Part shown: positions 44,711 through 52,120 of the stretch, piece by piece
Numbering within the stretch: the stretch's first letter is position 1
Layout: every line of letters starts with the position of its first letter
Assembly (NCBI GenBank): GCA_025331565.1
Contig: JAFREQ010000095.1
Coordinates: 62,001 to 126,000 of the forward strand
Source: Holacanthus passer
Taxonomy: Eukaryota; Chordata; Actinopteri; Pomacanthidae
Length of the DNA: 64,000 nucleotides
Direction: 5' to 3'
The notes under the pieces: generated by a model
The model's database searches: none
What the model saw: the letters and a program-made list of their open reading frames with translations, nothing else
What the model was told of the DNA's origin: nothing
Translations under genes and position numbers: made by a program

Positions 44711-47374
44711 TCCATGTATTGCTTCTCGCGTGCACACATAAATCGGTTTACACTATCATATTGTGGGGACTCGCCTTTCTTGTGGGGATAAAATGCAAGC
44801 TTCCATAACGTAAATCATTACATGTTAGAATGAAGACTTGGGTTAAGGTTAAGGTTAGTCAAGTAGTGGTTATGGTTAAAGTCTCCAGGAAATGAATATA
44901 AGTCAAAGTAAGGGTGATGCAAACACGACTGTGTGTGTGTGTGTGTGTGTGCTTTATATATTTTCCTGTGAGTTTATGTATGTGTATGAACAATAGTTAA
45001 AAAGTGTGTTACTGGAACACCTGTAAACAATTGAGGAGGGAAACAGAAAAACTGGAGTTGAAAATGTTCACACAGCCACTGATGTCGTACTGCAGCTCCC
45101 TGACCAGCAGCTGCACTAGAGCTGAAAAAGAACATACTGTACTTTATCAGCAAACCCTCTTTAGAGGTAAAGGTTACAAGAAAATCTAAATCGAAACTTC
45201 TCGTACTGGGAGCACAAGCTGTCACATTTAAAAAGGATCCATCTGAATCAATTTGGCAGAGGATGACAATAGTTAAGGTTGCATAGAGGTCACTGCTAAC
45301 AACAACATCCTACCAGCCAGAACCAGCGCTGAATCCATGATGTTCATTTTTAAACAGCACAGACGCTCAATACACTGCAAACATCTGCAGGGAGACAACG
45401 CTCATCGACGTGGCAGCCGTAGAGTCAAAGACTCTGTGAGTGCACTGGAAATTATGTAAGTAGATCTCACGTAATTCATCAGAATCAAATAATACGTGAA
45501 CATTTGAGGCCATGTCTTGCTCTTACAAATATTTGGATTCATTCAGCAGAACTTGTGTTTTTAACTTCAATCTGTTTTTAAGTTTGGATAATGTGGATTC
45601 AGCATTTTTACTTCAGCTAAACTAAATCTGAATTACTCTAATTTATCAGTATTTTGAATTCAGCTATCAAAGTCAAATAGTATTTACAGATGTTATGAGT
45701 TTGTATGAGCCTGCTGTTAGTATGTTTAGCACATAATTTCAATTCAGACTGCAAATCTATTTCTGTTCATTGTCTACTTGAGGTATAATTTACTACATTT
45801 CCCAGAATTCTTTCTTCTTGCAACAACCCACCAAAGACTGGGTGTGAACATCTATTTTCTACTGACAAATTCCTGCAAAGCTGGACAGGAATATTTGTGT
45901 GATGTCAAACTATCAAGCTATATTTCACCCACTGGAAGAACACAAACAAATGATTGATGATGATGATGGGTTATCTCTATGTGGAAGATCTGTCTCTTTG
46001 CATCTCCTGATATGTTTGATAAAATACATCTTACAATAACATCTATATGTTCTTTACATAAGCTAAACAGTGTGTTTGAATTTGTTATCCTCAGGAGGCC
46101 TTGTTCGCTGTGTCCTTGCTGAGCAGCCAATGACAGATGGTGAGGCAGGTTTGGACTCTGATTGGACATTGGCCCTGAGGATAGGAAATGATCACGAGGT
46201 CTTTGCAGGACTTCGCAGCATACGGAAACACAGACACAGCGACAGACATGCGGCGTGTGAGGAGGCAAACAAGAGGGAGACAGATACATGACAGGACATC
46301 AGCAATTTGAAAGAACTGTGCCCACGAGCACCTTCTCACACACACACGCACACACACACACACACGCACAGTCCAGCTAGGAAACAGATGAACTGAAGCA
46401 GAGAACATCGTGTTTGGACTGGCTGAGAGTTCGATTTTAAAATTCCGCTGCTGTTCAGACGCTGCACGGGCAGTTGAATCTTAAATAGCTGTAGTTCCTC
46501 TGCCAACGAGGCTGTAGAAAAGCAATTACTGGGGGATAAGCTGTAAAGGTAACTGCTAAGATAAGGCGAAGATAAAATGTGAAGCTGTGGCATAAAATTC
46601 CAAAAGAGGCACTGAGATGAAAATAAACAGAAGCGGGGCGGAGAAGACAGTAGATGTTTCAGGCAGTTTCCATGTTGGTACTGAGTTCTCATGTAATCCC
46701 TCCTCCCAAGTGTTAAATGTTTTATTCTACCTGGAAGCAAGAGACTGAAATCTGTAAATCTTACCCAGCATGCCCTTGTTGGGTTCAGATAGACACATGT
46801 CCTTCTCTGCACTGGGCAGCACGAAGCCGACCACGAAGATCTCCACGCCATCTGCCATCAGCGCCAGCCCCAGGACAAAGTAGAGCGTCCACTGGAACTT
46901 CCCGTGGCCGCACTCCTGCAGGATGGTCTCGTACTGCTGGGCCAGCTCCTCCTGGTCTTTCCTCCTCTCACCCTCGTAGGCTGACAGATCCCTGAACTGC
47001 TGCGCCTGGGCGGCCGTCACCCCGTCCATGCTGCCGGTCTTGCCCGAGTCAGCCCTCGGGATGCCCTGGTACTCCCCCTCGTAGATCTCGTCGTCCTCGT
47101 CGTGTCCCTCTGTGGAGTCGCTGTGACCTTCGTCGTCATTGGCCCGGCTGTCATTGCGGTAATATCCGCCGTCGTTGCCCGGCACGCCGCCGTAGTCGTC
47201 ATCGTCATCTTCCTCCTCAAAGCGTTTGTAGGAGCGCTTGGTGTACTCGTCGGCCATTTTGTCCACGCTGCGCCCCACCTTCTTGCCGACCTGTTTCTTG
47301 GCCACTTTGGCAATGTCCTTGGCGCCGCGGATGAAATCTGAGCGGCCATCTCTGTAGCGCCCGTCGTCGTCCAT
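25251..47374 (-). CDS. sv2a: Synaptic vesicle glycoprotein 2A, 12 coding exons, 737 aa
   Basis: Spliced CDS: join of 47374-46765, 36651-36471, 34996-34845, 34125-33992, 32923-32834, 32111-32004, 31557-31469, 30572-30408, 29895-29762, 27091-26885, 26182-26023 and 25434-25251, all minus strand. The sum is 2214 nt with consistent phases; human SV2A is 742 aa. The protein is a 12-membrane-span major-facilitator-like glycoprotein of synaptic and endocrine vesicles that primes vesicles for calcium-triggered release and binds synaptotagmin. Seen: acidic cytosolic N-terminus (about 1-160), MFS motif A GGLADRIGRR (219-228), PESPRF (351-356), a cytosolic loop (about 360-440), a large luminal loop (about 466-588) with pentapeptide-like repeats and N-glycosylation sites N493, N543 and N568, a second motif-A-like MDKIGR (614-619), and C-terminus LPETRGQVLQ. 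Tryptophans equivalent to human W300, W454 and W666 are W296, W449 and W661. SV2A is preferred over SV2B/C because of GWSFQMGSAYQF, the C-terminus and the adjacent bola1. The start has G at -3 and G at +4. Confidence 0.96.
26023..26182 (-). CDS. sv2a: sv2a coding exon 11 (residues 624-677)
   Basis: The acceptor is gtccatctccag. The exon encodes spans 9 and 10: AGSSVISCISCFFLSFG, then IASWNALDVLTVELYP. W661 and D665 align with human W666 and D670. It ends GAC AAG AG, donor GTAGG (phase 2). Confidence 0.97.
26885..27091 (-). CDS. sv2a: sv2a coding exon 10 (residues 555-624)
   Basis: The acceptor is ccctccctccag. The exon encodes the end of the luminal loop (LINSTFLHNKEGC, sequon N568), span 8 (VYFVSFLGTLAVL) and the second motif-A-like MDKIGRLRML. 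The donor is GTAAT (phase 1). Confidence 0.97.
29075..29275 (+). repeat. Teleost repeat, AGTGGTGAGGAAAAACTCCC type
   Basis: AATTCAATTTTATTTCTACA, then GCAAACACTTGGAGACAGTG, AGGAAAAACTCCCTTCTAAC and AGAAACCTCGAGCAGAACCG: a common dispersed fish repeat, in the intron between sv2a exons 9 and 10. Confidence 0.75.
29711..29756. repeat. (GT)23 tract abutting an sv2a splice donor
   Basis: 46 nt of perfect GT on plus, so (CA)23 on the sense strand, starting at intron position +6 after coding exon 9. Confidence 0.97.
29762..29895 (-). CDS. sv2a: sv2a coding exon 9 (residues 510-555), luminal pentapeptide-like repeats
   Basis: The acceptor is attacttgcag. The exon encodes LFEDSLFEECYFEDI, then TSSNTFFKNCTF: alternating aromatic and polar rows of the luminal beta-helix, with sequon N543. 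The donor is GTAGG (phase 1), followed at once by a (CA)23 tract on the sense strand. At 134 nt, skipping it would shift the frame. Confidence 0.96.
30408..30572 (-). CDS. sv2a: sv2a coding exon 8 (residues 455-510)
   Basis: The acceptor is attctcctccag. The exon encodes SYYGLTVWFPDMI (end of span 7) and the start of the luminal loop: VEHVTFNFTLENQVH, including glycosylation sequon N493 (human N498). The donor is GTGAG (phase 2). Confidence 0.96.
31469..31557 (-). CDS. sv2a: sv2a coding exon 7 (residues 426-455)
   Basis: The acceptor is tattccttcag and the donor GTGAG (phase 2). It encodes VWSNFQTVFSPEYRR and the start of span 7 (MMMAVWFSMSF). W449 aligns with human W454. Confidence 0.95.
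32004..32111 (-). CDS. sv2a: sv2a coding exon 6 (residues 390-425), divergent loop
   Basis: A 108-nt phase 0-0 exon, acceptor tgtttccag, donor GTGATA. It encodes VTTIKTVKQLDELVNLG, then DGAAWHEKWRIKLTSLFHQ. The first half resembles SV2 proteins. The second half departs from the GTWYQRW-type motif that I recall in mammalian SV2A, B and C, although both tryptophans are kept. The length is still right and the junctions are in frame, so I read it as divergence, not a wrong exon. Confidence 0.93.
32834..32923 (-). CDS. sv2a: sv2a coding exon 5 (residues 360-389)
   Basis: A 90-nt phase 0-0 exon for the start of the large cytosolic loop: NGKHDEAWMILKQVHDTNM, then RAKGYPERVFS. The acceptor is ctttccag and the donor GTAAG. 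It is too short to stand out as an open frame, but it joins its neighbours in frame and is strongly SV2-like. Confidence 0.96.
33992..34125 (-). CDS. sv2a: sv2a coding exon 4 (residues 315-359)
   Basis: The acceptor is ctcatttag. The exon encodes GWSFQMGSAYQFHSW, which matches SV2A rather than SV2B/C, then span 6 (FVLVCAFPSV) and the sugar-transporter-type PESPRF motif. It ends CTG GAG, donor GTCAG (phase 0). Confidence 0.97.
34610..34705 (-). repeat. Percomorph interspersed repeat, GGTGGAAAGTAA type, copy 3
   Basis: TGTAGTGGAAGTATAAAGTA followed by ACCTCAAAATTACATTTAG and TTGAGTAAAAATACTTAG: an inverted partial copy of the element at 6661. Confidence 0.6.
34845..34996 (-). CDS. sv2a: sv2a coding exon 3 (residues 264-315)
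   Basis: The acceptor is tttactccgcag. The exon encodes IGGSIPIVFSYYSEF, QEKRGEHLSWLCMF and span 5 ending AWAIIPHYG. W296 corresponds to human W300, one of the residues reported to matter for racetam binding. The donor is GTGAG (phase 1). Confidence 0.97.
34997..36470 (-). other. sv2a: sv2a intron between coding exons 2 and 3 (1.5 kb)
   Basis: GTAAG to ccgcag. It contains an interspersed repeat near 35810-35935 and a pyrimidine-rich region (sense strand) at 35.0-35.35 kb. No exon signal was seen. Confidence 0.9.
35810..35935 (+). repeat. Teleost repeat, GGATTCATCCTCTGGGGATC type, copy 2
   Basis: GGTGGCGCTAGATGAAAAGT, then CAGGGGATCGCCAAAGTCAT and ATGAATGTTTGTACCGAGC match the dispersed family noted at 13541. 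Confidence 0.7.
36471..36651 (-). CDS. sv2a: sv2a coding exon 2 (residues 204-264)
   Basis: The acceptor is ctccctcag. The exon encodes spans 2 to 4, with MFS motif A GGLADRIGRR between spans 2 and 3 and FCRLASGVG in span 4. It ends GGTGTGGG, donor GTAAG (phase 2). Its identity to vertebrate SV2 is very high. Confidence 0.97.
38101..38181. repeat. (CA)n microsatellite, about 80 nt
   Basis: A CA tract with two small interruptions; the sense-strand intron RNA would read (UG)n. Confidence 0.97.
39040..39190. repeat. Degenerate teleost interspersed repeat
   Basis: AACCCAAACCACAATCTTCC, then AACAGAACCAAGTAATTTTA and GCCTAAACCTTAACG resemble a dispersed fish repeat. Confidence 0.5.
40043..40087. 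repeat. (GT)n microsatellite
   Basis: 45 nt of GT, followed by a (GTCT)n tract at about 40110-40133. The sense RNA would read (CA)n, opposite to the 38.1-kb tract. Confidence 0.97.
40384..40429. repeat. (GT)n microsatellite
   Basis: 46 nt of GT within the first sv2a coding-region intron. Confidence 0.97.
42320..42343. repeat. (TG)n microsatellite
   Basis: 12 TG units. Confidence 0.95.
42508..42530 (+). promoter_or_regulatory. REST/RE1-like site, non-canonical
   Basis: A perfect left half TTCAGCACC, a 3-nt gap, then GGAGAACGC, two mismatches from the right half GGACAGCGC; the usual gap is 2 nt. It is plausible in a neuronal gene but may be chance. Confidence 0.25.
44340..44455 (+). repeat. 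Percomorph interspersed repeat, GGTGGAAAGTAA type, copy 4
   Basis: AGAGGTGGAAGTAACTGAGT, then a scrambled interior with TTTAAGTAAAAATTTTGATG and GGAGTATTTTACTTTTTTGT. Confidence 0.55.
44666..44709. repeat. (GT)n microsatellite
   Basis: 44 nt of GT. Confidence 0.97.
44760..44952 (+). repeat. Teleost repeat, TTGTGGGGACTCGCC type, with GT end
   Basis: TTGTGGGGACTCGCC, a GGTTAAGGTTAAGGTTAG interior and a (GT)n end form a dispersed fish repeat often linked with GT microsatellites. Confidence 0.65.
46335..46373. repeat. (CA)n microsatellite, interrupted
   Basis: CA tract with two CG interruptions, 0.4 kb inside the first sv2a coding-region intron. Confidence 0.93.
46765..47374 (-). CDS. sv2a: sv2a coding exon 1 (residues 1-204)
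   Basis: This exon encodes the cytosolic N-terminus and first membrane span. Basic stretches (GAKDIAKVAKKQVGKKVGR) precede an acidic run EEEDDDDD. Y49 in YKRF lies where human SV2A has its Y46 endocytic signal. T88 in STEGHDEDDEIY matches human T84, the phosphothreonine that binds synaptotagmin. The linker at about 110-140 differs from mammals. Span 1 is about residues 162-187. The exon ends ATG CTG G, donor GTAAG (phase 1). Confidence 0.97.
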
Positions 47375-47406
47375 CTCGGATGTGGAGGTGCTGGTCAGTC
47401 GCTGCT
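47375..47406 (-). other. sv2a: sv2a 5'UTR stub and tandem splice acceptor
   Basis: Upstream of the ATG, on the sense strand, about 27-30 nt of leader are preceded by a pyrimidine-rich stretch ending TAGCAG, a NAGNAG tandem acceptor. A CTGAT branch-point-like sequence lies about 20 nt upstream. SV2 genes normally have a non-coding first exon, so this is read as the 3' splice site of a 5'UTR intron. The exon would start at 47404 (TAG) or 47401 (CAG). The upstream exon was not located. Confidence 0.65.
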
Positions 47407-48649
47407 AGGAATGGGAGGTATCAGGAGCGGCCCAAGCACATGAGTGTGCAATGGGGATTTCTGTTAGCTGATGAATTCAGCACTGTGGAAAGCTCCCTGC
47501 TCCACTGCACTGCTGCTGTGGGACTTTGGCCAGCGTGCACTCGGATACCAACTCCTGTGGAAGAGCAAAGAAAAGGGTTGGTATGATTGATCACACTGGC
47601 TGTGTGGCGCACGTGAGGGAGAAACATCTGTTATGCACACATTTTTAGACATTCCAGATCAATGCCACTTTATTCTGAAACTCACAGGACTATTGGCATT
47701 CCCATCGCGCTGCCATTTGCAGGACACATTATGTGGCTCAGCACTAATGGCTGGGAAAAAAAAGGGCATGACAGCTTTAAGGTGCTGACATCTGAGTCTC
47801 ACCGCTCAGTGGCCTATATTGACTGAGGAGCAGTTATCTCAGCGCTCCCTCCTCAGCACAGCACAAATCACAGCGTGGCCTTTACAACAGCACGCCGCGG
47901 AGCCGACGTATAATGGACCGCGCTGTGACACAGACATCTGTAATTAAGGAGCGCGACAGCGTATAGGTCAATGTATATAGAAGGTTCTGTTACTGAGTTA
48001 GATTGAAGTTCCCACTGAGGACTCGTGATTACAATCTGAGACTAATGTTAATACCAGTCATTTATTGCTCGGAAGTCAGAACATAATGTTAATTCATGGT
48101 GGTCAAACTTATTAAATATAAAAGCAGTGAAACAATTTTGAAAGATCTGTTAACAGAAAGATTCCCTGCACTAAAAGTATAGAAGATCATTTACATCTTG
48201 TCATCCATCTTGTGTCATCCTCTCCTCCTCCTCTCTTTCTCACACACCCCTTCCATCACTACTTTTAATTTCTTTTCTCCATTAACTTTCTCCTCCTCAA
48301 GTCGAGAAAAGAAACACAGAACGGGGGGGAAAAAAAAGGAGGCCATTGTGAATCCATCAGCAGGCCGCCACGCTCTTCGCCATGACACTTGTGTCAGTGT
48401 GATGCTGCCCTTGTTTGTCTCACTGACGAGGACACGCTGCGCCAAGAAAGAGGCTGCGAGCCTTACAAATGGGCAAAACAAACTCAGCGGGGAGACCGAC
48501 ATTAGCGTATGTGTTTCAGCGAGCAGTCGACATGCTATGAATTGTCCGAATTGTAGCTTCACTACACACACAGCATCTATTCGCGGGTAATTCAGTCAAA
48601 ATGAGCAACCCTTGGTTCAATACTTGCAGGAAATTCAGGCAAAGCACTT
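47407..48649. other. Upstream of sv2a start codon, presumed 5'UTR intron
   Basis: No coding signal. High-complexity sequence around 47.75-47.98 kb. No first exon could be assigned. Confidence 0.5.
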
Positions 48650-48965
48650 TCACCTTAAATATATAGTTTGGCATTTTGGAATTGCATTCTTGCCGACAAA
48701 AAGATCGATATTGTCTGTAGGGTAAATATGTAACTACAGACAGCAGCATAAAGACTAGAAACAGTAAAACAGCAAGTCTAACATGTGGATACTGGTTGGA
48801 CTGTTTCTTGGTTAAGATACTCGTCTTCTGGCTCTTCACTAAACAGACAAATATGAGACTAGTATCAATCTTATTGGAGCTGAAATCCAGTGTGAGGACA
48901 CTTTTTCCTTAGTGGTATGGATCCTCTCATCTAATGCTGCAAGAAAGCGAATAAGCATATTTACA
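48650..48965. mobile_element. Short element with inverted ends (TTGGCATTTTGG type)
   Basis: The left end TTTGGCATTTTGGAATTGCA, then TTCTTGCCGAC, and the right end GCAAGAAAGCGAATAAGCAT are approximate inverted repeats. The interior (GGTAAATATGTAACTACAGA, CATAAAGACTAGAAACAG) resembles a dispersed percomorph element. A deleted relative is at 62395. Confidence 0.65.
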
Positions 48966-51880
48966 AGGGAGACATCTTCAGTCAGACATTGAGGTGGCAC
49001 ATTAATATAAAGCACCAATGGCTATGGTGTCCCCATGCGCACACACCTGACACACACACTCTTTAACCAGAGTCTATTGTTGGACGTTCAGTAAAACACA
49101 CATGCAGCTCCGGTGCACAGAAAGCAGCCATACAATAACTTTGCCCAAATAAAATCCAGTGTGAAACCAGCCACTGTTACTCAATGCTAAGTACTTAATT
49201 GGGTCAATCAGTATTCTGGTTCAATCCCCAGCTGGACACCTGCTCTAACCTCTGCTTGACATGTGCATCGTCTCTTACATGAGCGACTGTTTACTCCTTG
49301 TCCTTGCAATAATAACATATCTCCAGCATGTATGTGCTCACTGAGACCAGGCAGAGACGATGTGACCCCCAGACGGCGGCTCTCTGGGGATCGACCGCAG
49401 CTGCAGCCGACACTGAAGTCATTCTAGTAGCTTCCCACAGTCTCTTTAAAGAGAGCAGCAGCAGCAGCTCAGCATGGGGGAGAGAGAGAAAGTGTTCAGC
49501 CTGAGGGAGCTGGCATCACGCAACAACACGACTACAAACACCGGCTCCATGTGCTGCAGCACAGAGTCGTGTCAGAGGGATCTGCAGACTTAATTACTTA
49601 CTTGGTACCTAATTTTTCATGTCATGTTATATACCTGTTTACACTGAAAGTACAAAATGAAAAGCTACTACAACTATAACCCATTACTTTTCCTTCCTGG
49701 CACTATTTAATGGATCCTTCATATAACAGTTCATCCTAGAAAAACCGGCAATGTCTCATAATAAGCACTCGAACGTCAAAACTGCACCAATAGGTGAAAG
49801 ACATCACATAAAACCTTTAATTTCACGGATTTTAAAGTAAAATGAGCAGCAATGCAGAGTTTAAAATATTCCTCCTCTCCCTCGCTCCACTGCCCGCAGC
49901 CATAACAAGGGTGAGGAAGGAGCGATGCACTTCTTCTGAGTCATCCTCTGTTTTCCCTGGTCCCACCCTGCAACTGTTCGACAGCTACCCCTCCCCTCCC
50001 TCACGGCCCAGCCCAACATCCCTCTCTCATCTGGAAACACTCGAAGTGAGATATTTGCTTTTGAGCTCACCTTTACTGTAAAATGTATGTATATATAGTC
50101 CATATGTAAATGTGGAATGGTGGCTGCTGCAGAGATTAAACCATTGCAAAGCTCCCCATCACTACACCTGCCAATCTTTCCATTTGAGCACGGCACATAT
50201 GCAGCTTACATTGACAACACTGGCAGATTTAACATCAACACTTTCAGCATTTTTTGGATTTCAGACAGAGGCGGACAAAAGCAGGCTTCTCATTTCCAGC
50301 CAATTTTATTAGGTGTAGGTGGCCACTGTTAACTAATTAATGCCAAGTCTGTGTGGGATCCATCTCCAGTTGACTTGTTTTAAAATAACAACACTGTCAA
50401 ACGCTGTCTTAAACATGCAGCTGTGCCAAAAGAACAAGGCTTTAAAACCTGCCACCCTCAGCAATTAATGAAACATGTAGAAGACACTGAAATAGAGGAT
50501 CAGCAGTATTCTTGTATTGTTCTTGCATTATAGCACAGTAATGAAAAGAAAAATGTTCATCTATTCTACTATGATCTATTATTGTTATTATTATTCCATG
50601 AATGAACTAATACTATTATTAATAATCTATTATTTCACCCAAACAGCCCTGTGTTGCTTCTTACTATAAAAACATGTTTGAACGAGTAACAGAGGAGGTT
50701 ACGCTTTATTTTTACACTCTGATCTCATCTAATGTGTTTGGCTGGAGAGTAAATAGATTAAAGAGCAGAATATAATAGAGCTTCTAATGTTGGTCTAAAC
50801 TCCATTTAGAGAGAAAAGGCTGGATGTTTCTAAACCTGCTTTTTTCTAATGTAACCTATAATCCTACATAATAATGCAGTTAGCTAATTAAAATTCACCA
50901 TGGTGTTGGTAATGTGGTTGCTACGTTAGGTTGTAAGCTCGGAGCAGACATTTCAGACAAAGACACTGTTTAATCCATTCCTCACACTCATGTTATCTTA
51001 TTGTGAGGATAAACGTCAATGCATGTAACCAGGGGCGAATCTACGGGGGCCAGGATCAATAAATCAATGAGCCATGTAATTAATATCAGGCCTGATGGAG
51101 GAGCAGTGTGAAAATTACACTGGATATGTGCCAATAAACTGTAAACTAACCTCAGTGACTCTATTATTAACATCGTTCCTGCTCATTAAAACCTTTTTAA
51201 CCTATTTGATTAACATTATTTGTGTAACAAGTGCACAATGAGTTTACTATAGCGAGGAAACGAAACAGCAGCAGCTGTAAGCAGAGAGGAGGAGGTGGGG
51301 GGGGTCTTTGAAAGCTTCCTGTGCAGCCTTGGGGGTGTTGAACAGACACAGACTACTGCCAAGCCAACATCACACGACCCAAAGGTCTGCTGGGACGACT
51401 GAGTTTCTAAGAACGCGCTCAGTGAAAGCCAGCTGAAACTGAAACCCGAGAAGGAGGAGGGAAGGTTTGCTGTGGTTCTCTCAGATCTCCCCACGGAATA
51501 ATACAGTAAATACAGAGATCACAGAACACAGATTGACTTTAGTGTCTCTGTGACCAGACGATAATGTGTTTAATGACTGCAGCTTTGGCCTGATGCAACC
51601 ACATGTCAAAACTGAAAGCTTAGAAAGCAAGGAATTCATTTTTCATTCAAGAATTTAATCCAATTTAATTTGTACTGACTTTCTGATGAATTAGATTTAA
51701 GATCATTTCAAAAATGTACATACATATTTAAAATTACATTCAAAAATCATGATGTTAAAGTTGGATATTTGGCTTTTCTTTTATTTGACTTACTAAGACT
51801 CAGAGAGTGAAACTGTGAAACAAGAGTCTAATTTCAATCAATTGGTTTTGATTTGGTTTTCTGACCAAATTAAATTAAAT
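48966..51880. other. Non-coding upstream of sv2a
   Basis: A B-box-like GGTTCAATCCCC at about 49220 hints at an old tRNA-derived SINE fragment. A patch near 49.36-49.56 kb with a CAG run and TTTAAAG is one weak place for a 5' non-coding exon. No gene supported. Confidence 0.45.
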
Positions 51881-52120
51881 TAACGGCACTAGATGAAAAG
51901 TTCTTAATCATCCTGAAATTTCATGGCAATTGACTCAATAGTCGTTGGGATATTTCATTTAAAATGACAAAGATCAACCTCATGGTGGCACAGTGAGTAG
52001 GCTTCATCCTCTGAGGAGCATCAATCTCTGTACAAATTTCATGGCAATTCATGAAATAGTTGTTAACATATTTCAGCCTGGAGACTTTGCTATCACTTGA
52101 GCCACGCTGGAAAAAGATCG
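51881..52120 (+). repeat. Teleost repeat, GGATTCATCCTCTGGGGATC type, copy 3
   Basis: GCACTAGATGAAAAGTTC, CATCCTCTGAGGAGCATCAA, TGTACAAATTTCATGGCAAT and CTTGAGCCACGCTGG match the family, with an internal partial duplication. Confidence 0.75.

Larger units (their letters stand above)
36652..46764 (-). other. sv2a: sv2a intron between coding exons 1 and 2 (10.1 kb)
   Basis: GTAAG to ctcag. No credible coding exon was seen inside; open frames at 38.0-38.3, 40.0-40.5 and 44.4-44.8 kb are encoded by dinucleotide repeats. The intron holds GT/CA tracts near 38.1, 40.06, 40.4, 42.3, 44.7, 44.9 and 46.35 kb, interspersed repeats near 39.1, 44.4 and 44.8 kb, a REST-site-like sequence at 42508, and AT-rich, high-complexity sequence at 43.0-43.4 kb that could be a conserved regulatory element. 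Confidence 0.9.

Noticed and set aside
9927..46373. CRISPR-like array from regularly recurring CA/GT tracts
   Set aside because: These are eukaryotic dinucleotide microsatellites with irregular spacing and no repeat-spacer structure.
47017..47349. 110-codon minus-strand frame rich in Thr and Arg, and plus-strand frame 47102-47341
   Set aside because: Shadows of sv2a coding exon 1 in other frames.
49195..49290. tRNA gene suggested by a GGTTCAATCCCC B-box-like word
   Set aside because: No matching A box or cloverleaf could be drawn; at best an old SINE fragment.
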